DNA from: Tateyamaria sp947503385
GTDB taxonomy: Bacteria; Pseudomonadota; Alphaproteobacteria; Rhodobacterales; Rhodobacteraceae
Assembly (NCBI RefSeq): GCF_051195235.1
Contig: NZ_JBNFZM010000003.1
Location: 434,001-498,000, forward strand
Direction: 5' to 3'
Length of the DNA: 64,000 nt
Under the pieces are notes generated by a model. The model worked only from the letters and a program-made list of their open reading frames with translations, was not told the DNA's origin and ran no database searches. Each line of letters begins with the position of its first letter. Positions within the stretch are counted from its first letter, which is position 1. Below, piece after piece: positions 61,641-64,000 of this stretch. A program made the position numbers and the translations under genes.

Positions 61641-62459
61641 GTGGTCGAAGCAGTTCTGAAAGGTGCCGGAATGGCCCCCAAACCAAGCCGTCTTTTTGAA
61701 ACTGTCACACGCTTTGCGGACATGCTTCGCGATCTCGAAGAGATGGATATTCAGGTCAGGATCGGTGACGATTTTCTGGAATACCGCGCGCTGCGCAACG
61801 CCCAGACCGACCGTGGTCCTATCTATCCGATGTTTGATGTCGCCAGTTCCTATGTCGACTACAACAACGGTTTCTGGATATGCGGATTCGATCCAAGCGG
61901 TGAGTTGATCCACACCCAAGCGATGCGCCTTCTCGACCTGTCGGGCATTTCGCTCGCCGCGCACCTAAACTTGCACCGGCACAAATACATTACCCCGGAC
62001 TCGACCCCCGACCCGGATCAGACCTTTTTTGCAGGCCCCGACGCGCTGAACACCATCACCGGTTCTGTGGGCTACCAAGGGGATTTCTGGTTGCGCGCCA
62101 AGGGGCTTGGCGGACCGCGCAGTCTTGGGGCAACTGCGCTCCTGTCGCGCCTATTGCTCGAAATGACGGTTGCGGTCTGGAACCCGTCATTCGTGTTCGC
62201 ATTTGTGCCCAAACCTCTGGCAGCCAAGGGTGCCCATCTTCGCTATGGCTACACCCATTGCGAGCCGGGGCGCTGGATCGGTCCTGACCAGCAGGTTACG
62301 GACGAAGACTACCTGATCTGGATGAGCAGCAAGGACCTTGCCACATCGCTTGCGCAAGCGTCAGAAACCGTGCCGCGACCAAAACCTGCAAAACCAGAAC
62401 TGCCGGACGCGCAACCCGCCACATCCTTGGTCAGCCTGACTTCAGCAAAGAATGCCTGA
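61641..62459 (+). CDS. Unrecognised 272-residue protein translated with an MFS exporter
   Basis: The likely start is the GTG at 61641 with AAGGGG upstream; an ATG at 61671 is an alternative. The product is cytoplasmic, alpha/beta, with no signal peptide. Visible blocks are RIGDDFLEYRALRNAQTDRG, NGFWICGFDPSGELIHTQ, a GGPRSLGATALLSRLLLEM segment that recalls the acyl-CoA-binding turn of GNAT acyltransferases, and HLRYGYTHCEPGRW. I do not recognise a family with confidence; an acyltransferase is only a guess. Its end overlaps the MFS gene by eight bases, so the two proteins probably serve one task, such as making and exporting a small molecule. Confidence 0.6.
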   Translation: MVEAVLKGAGMAPKPSRLFETVTRFADMLRDLEEMDIQVRIGDDFLEYRALRNAQTDRGPIYPMFDVASSYVDYNNGFWICGFDPSGELIHTQAMRLLDLSGISLAAHLNLHRHKYITPDSTPDPDQTFFAGPDALNTITGSVGYQGDFWLRAKGLGGPRSLGATALLSRLLLEMTVAVWNPSFVFAFVPKPLAAKGAHLRYGYTHCEPGRWIGPDQQVTDEDYLIWMSSKDLATSLAQASETVPRPKPAKPELPDAQPATSLVSLTSAKNA

Positions 62460-63639
62460 GCCACACCATACGCAAGCCGAAACACTCGCAAGGCCGTCCG
62501 CGCGTACAGGCGGCACGGCTATCGCGGGCCCCGTCGCAGCGCATATTGCATTCGTGATGGAGCTTACCTTGGTGCCGCTGTTGCTGCCCGCGATGCGCAG
62601 TGCGTTCGACCTGTCGCTGGGCGAAGTGGCTTGGATCTTTAACTCTTATAGCGTTGCCGTGGCGGTTGGGGTTCTGGTGGGGGGCCTTTTTGGCGATACG
62701 TTCAAAACGGCAAAGGTCTTTGCTTTTGGAGTGGCCGCGTTTTTTGCCGGGTCCGTCCTTCTGGCCATATCTGCCAATGGCGACACTCTGATCGCGGCCC
62801 GAATGGTACAGGGCTTTGGCGCCGGGGTGTTTTCGCCGCTCGTTCCGGTTCTGCTCACGCAGGCTGCGCCAGACAAACCGGGGCGGATGCTCATTCTATG
62901 GGGCAGCCTTGCAGGCTACGTCGCCGCTGTTGCGCCACTGGCCTACAGCGGCATCCTCGTCGCGGGCAACTGGAGCCTCGCCTTTGTTTTCATCGCATCA
63001 ATTGCCGCGTTGTCCTTGCTGTTTCTTGTCTGGCTGCCGCCCGCAGATGACCCAAGCGCGGGAACACGGGACAGGCCAGAGTATCATAGAATTTTTAGCG
63101 CCGGGCATCTGTGGCTGACATTGGCGTATGTGTTCATCACTTACGGTGCGATCACATATTTCCTGTTTCGGCTTCCACTGTGGCTGACCGAAGCAGGCGT
63201 GCAGACAACATATATTGGCTTTGTCCTGTCGACCTTTTGGCTGACATTCTCCGGTCTCAGCGCGTTGCTGCGCAACAAGGTAGATCAGCATCACGTGCTG
63301 TCGATCATGGCCGTGGCCCCGGTTTTGATCGGCGCAGGCGTGCTGTTGTCCTACAACATCAGTATTGCCGTGCTGGTCGGGGCCGCAATGCTGGTCGGGT
63401 CGGGACTGGCGTGCAGCAATGCACCATCGACGCAGATGATCCTCCGCCATGCGCCTCCGGGCCTCAGCGCGATGTCGGCCAGCCTCGACATAACGCTTGC
63501 GCGTTTGGGCGGGATCGTGACGGTTGCGCTGCTCGCAGAAACAGGTGTCTCATTCGCTGGCATTGCCATTAGTGTGGCGTGCGTCGTCGCGGCACTTTTT
63601 GCATTCGCGATATGCCGGCCCGCCGTCGAGCGTGCGTGA
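62452..63639 (+). CDS. Major facilitator superfamily exporter
   Basis: The 395-residue protein has about twelve membrane helices and begins with a Pro/Ala-rich cytosolic tail. The conserved loop between helices two and three is present as GLFGDTFKTAKVFAFG, and the motif C-like region VQGFGAGVFSPLVPVLL lies in helix five. These mark it as an exporter of the drug or metabolite type. Its start overlaps the 272-residue gene by eight bases. Confidence 0.88.
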   Translation: MPEPHHTQAETLARPSARTGGTAIAGPVAAHIAFVMELTLVPLLLPAMRSAFDLSLGEVAWIFNSYSVAVAVGVLVGGLFGDTFKTAKVFAFGVAAFFAGSVLLAISANGDTLIAARMVQGFGAGVFSPLVPVLLTQAAPDKPGRMLILWGSLAGYVAAVAPLAYSGILVAGNWSLAFVFIASIAALSLLFLVWLPPADDPSAGTRDRPEYHRIFSAGHLWLTLAYVFITYGAITYFLFRLPLWLTEAGVQTTYIGFVLSTFWLTFSGLSALLRNKVDQHHVLSIMAVAPVLIGAGVLLSYNISIAVLVGAAMLVGSGLACSNAPSTQMILRHAPPGLSAMSASLDITLARLGGIVTVALLAETGVSFAGIAISVACVVAALFAFAICRPAVERA

Positions 63640-63857
63640 CGTCGACACGTGGCCAAACGGGCCTGACGTACCAGCCTGGCAAAACCGCGTTCGCCACACT
63701 GCAATGACGAAAGTGTAAGACGTCAAAAGGCGCCTCTGGGATGCCCGTCTGTCGCAGGCACCTGATCAACGCGCCCCTGAACGGAGCGCACTTGAAGTCC
63801 GCGCCATCGTGCAACAAGGTGCCCCCGAACCTCCCATGCACGGGACATTCCCTGTCG
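63640..63857. other. Gap after the MFS gene
   Basis: These 218 bases show no gene, repeat or clear terminator. They should hold the promoter of the partial gene at the window edge. Confidence 0.4.
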
Positions 63858-64000
63858 ATGAACCGAACACGCGCTTTTGCTGGTCTTTCCGTCATTGCCG
63901 CCTTGGGTGCGGTTCTTTTTCTGCTGTGGCCGCCCCAGAACAGAGTGTCTGAAACAGATGCCTTTGCGGCGCCGGGGCTGGAGCCGATGACCACGTCAGA
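63858..64000 (+). CDS. Exported or membrane-anchored protein, 5' part
   Basis: An ATG at 63858 opens a frame that continues past the window edge. The first residues (NRTRAFAG) are basic and are followed by a hydrophobic segment LSVIAALGAVLFLLWPP, then a soluble stretch (QNRVSETDAFAAPG). This is a signal anchor or uncleaved signal sequence of a periplasm-facing protein; no domain is visible in the 47 residues present. A ribosome site is weak. Confidence 0.5.
   Translation, partial: MNRTRAFAGLSVIAALGAVLFLLWPPQNRVSETDAFAAPGLEPMTTS

Overview
The window is a high-GC, densely packed bacterial chromosome segment. Its gene content points to a marine alphaproteobacterium of the Rhodobacterales (Roseobacter group). 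The pointers are many high-affinity uptake systems (two tripartite tricarboxylate transporters, two sugar-type CUT2 ABC transporters, one dipeptide/oligopeptide ABC transporter, one Liv-type ABC transporter), a probable sulfoacetate pathway, and a two-component system beside an EF-hand protein. The assignment is inferred from gene families, not from a marker gene. I saw no rRNA, tRNA, CRISPR array, insertion sequence or phage gene.

Layout. 1-3451: end of a TctC-type binding protein, then an acylating aldehyde dehydrogenase and an AMP-forming CoA ligase resembling SauS and SauT of sulfoacetate degradation. 3452-9200: a compact regulated module made of a secreted EF-hand protein, a P-loop NTPase of unknown function, an ABC exporter whose ATPase domain has lost its catalytic motifs, a histidine kinase and an OmpR-type regulator. 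Two nearly identical GTTCAT-N5-GTTCAT direct repeats precede the EF-hand gene and the operon. 9416-14770: secreted or envelope hydrolases (two alpha/beta hydrolases, a beta-lactamase-like membrane protein, an S41 peptidase) and a 43-residue membrane peptide. 14886-25283: two consecutive CUT2 ABC transporters read leftward, separated by a strong terminator; one has a LuxP-like binding protein. A divergent LacI regulator follows, with twin operator repeats, then an M20 hydrolase and a metal-ligand-deficient M24-fold hydrolase.

25444-30199: a two-gene unit of unknown function, a 1213-residue protein with a C-terminal lamin-tail domain and a DUF4056-like protein. 30472-32749: a LacI regulator divergent from a PhyH-type dioxygenase. 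32788-42134: a dipeptidase/dipeptide ABC operon with two paralogous binding proteins and a GAF protein, controlled by a divergent LysR. 42315-46590: an RND efflux pump. 46869-52037: a TctCBA transporter with a class III CoA-transferase and a divergent LysR. 52076-58720: a Liv-type transporter operon containing an acyl-CoA synthetase. 59009-64000: a PAS-GGDEF-EAL protein, a small cysteine-containing protein, an unrecognised 272-residue protein overlapping an MFS exporter, and the start of an exported protein.

A recurring theme is the pairing of an importer with the enzyme that traps or opens its substrate: CoA ligase plus aldehyde dehydrogenase, CoA-transferase, acyl-CoA synthetase, dipeptidase, M20/M24 hydrolases. 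The least explained parts are the EF-hand/P-loop/degenerate-ABC/two-component module and the lamin-tail/DUF4056 pair. All assignments come from reading motifs by eye; no database search was run.
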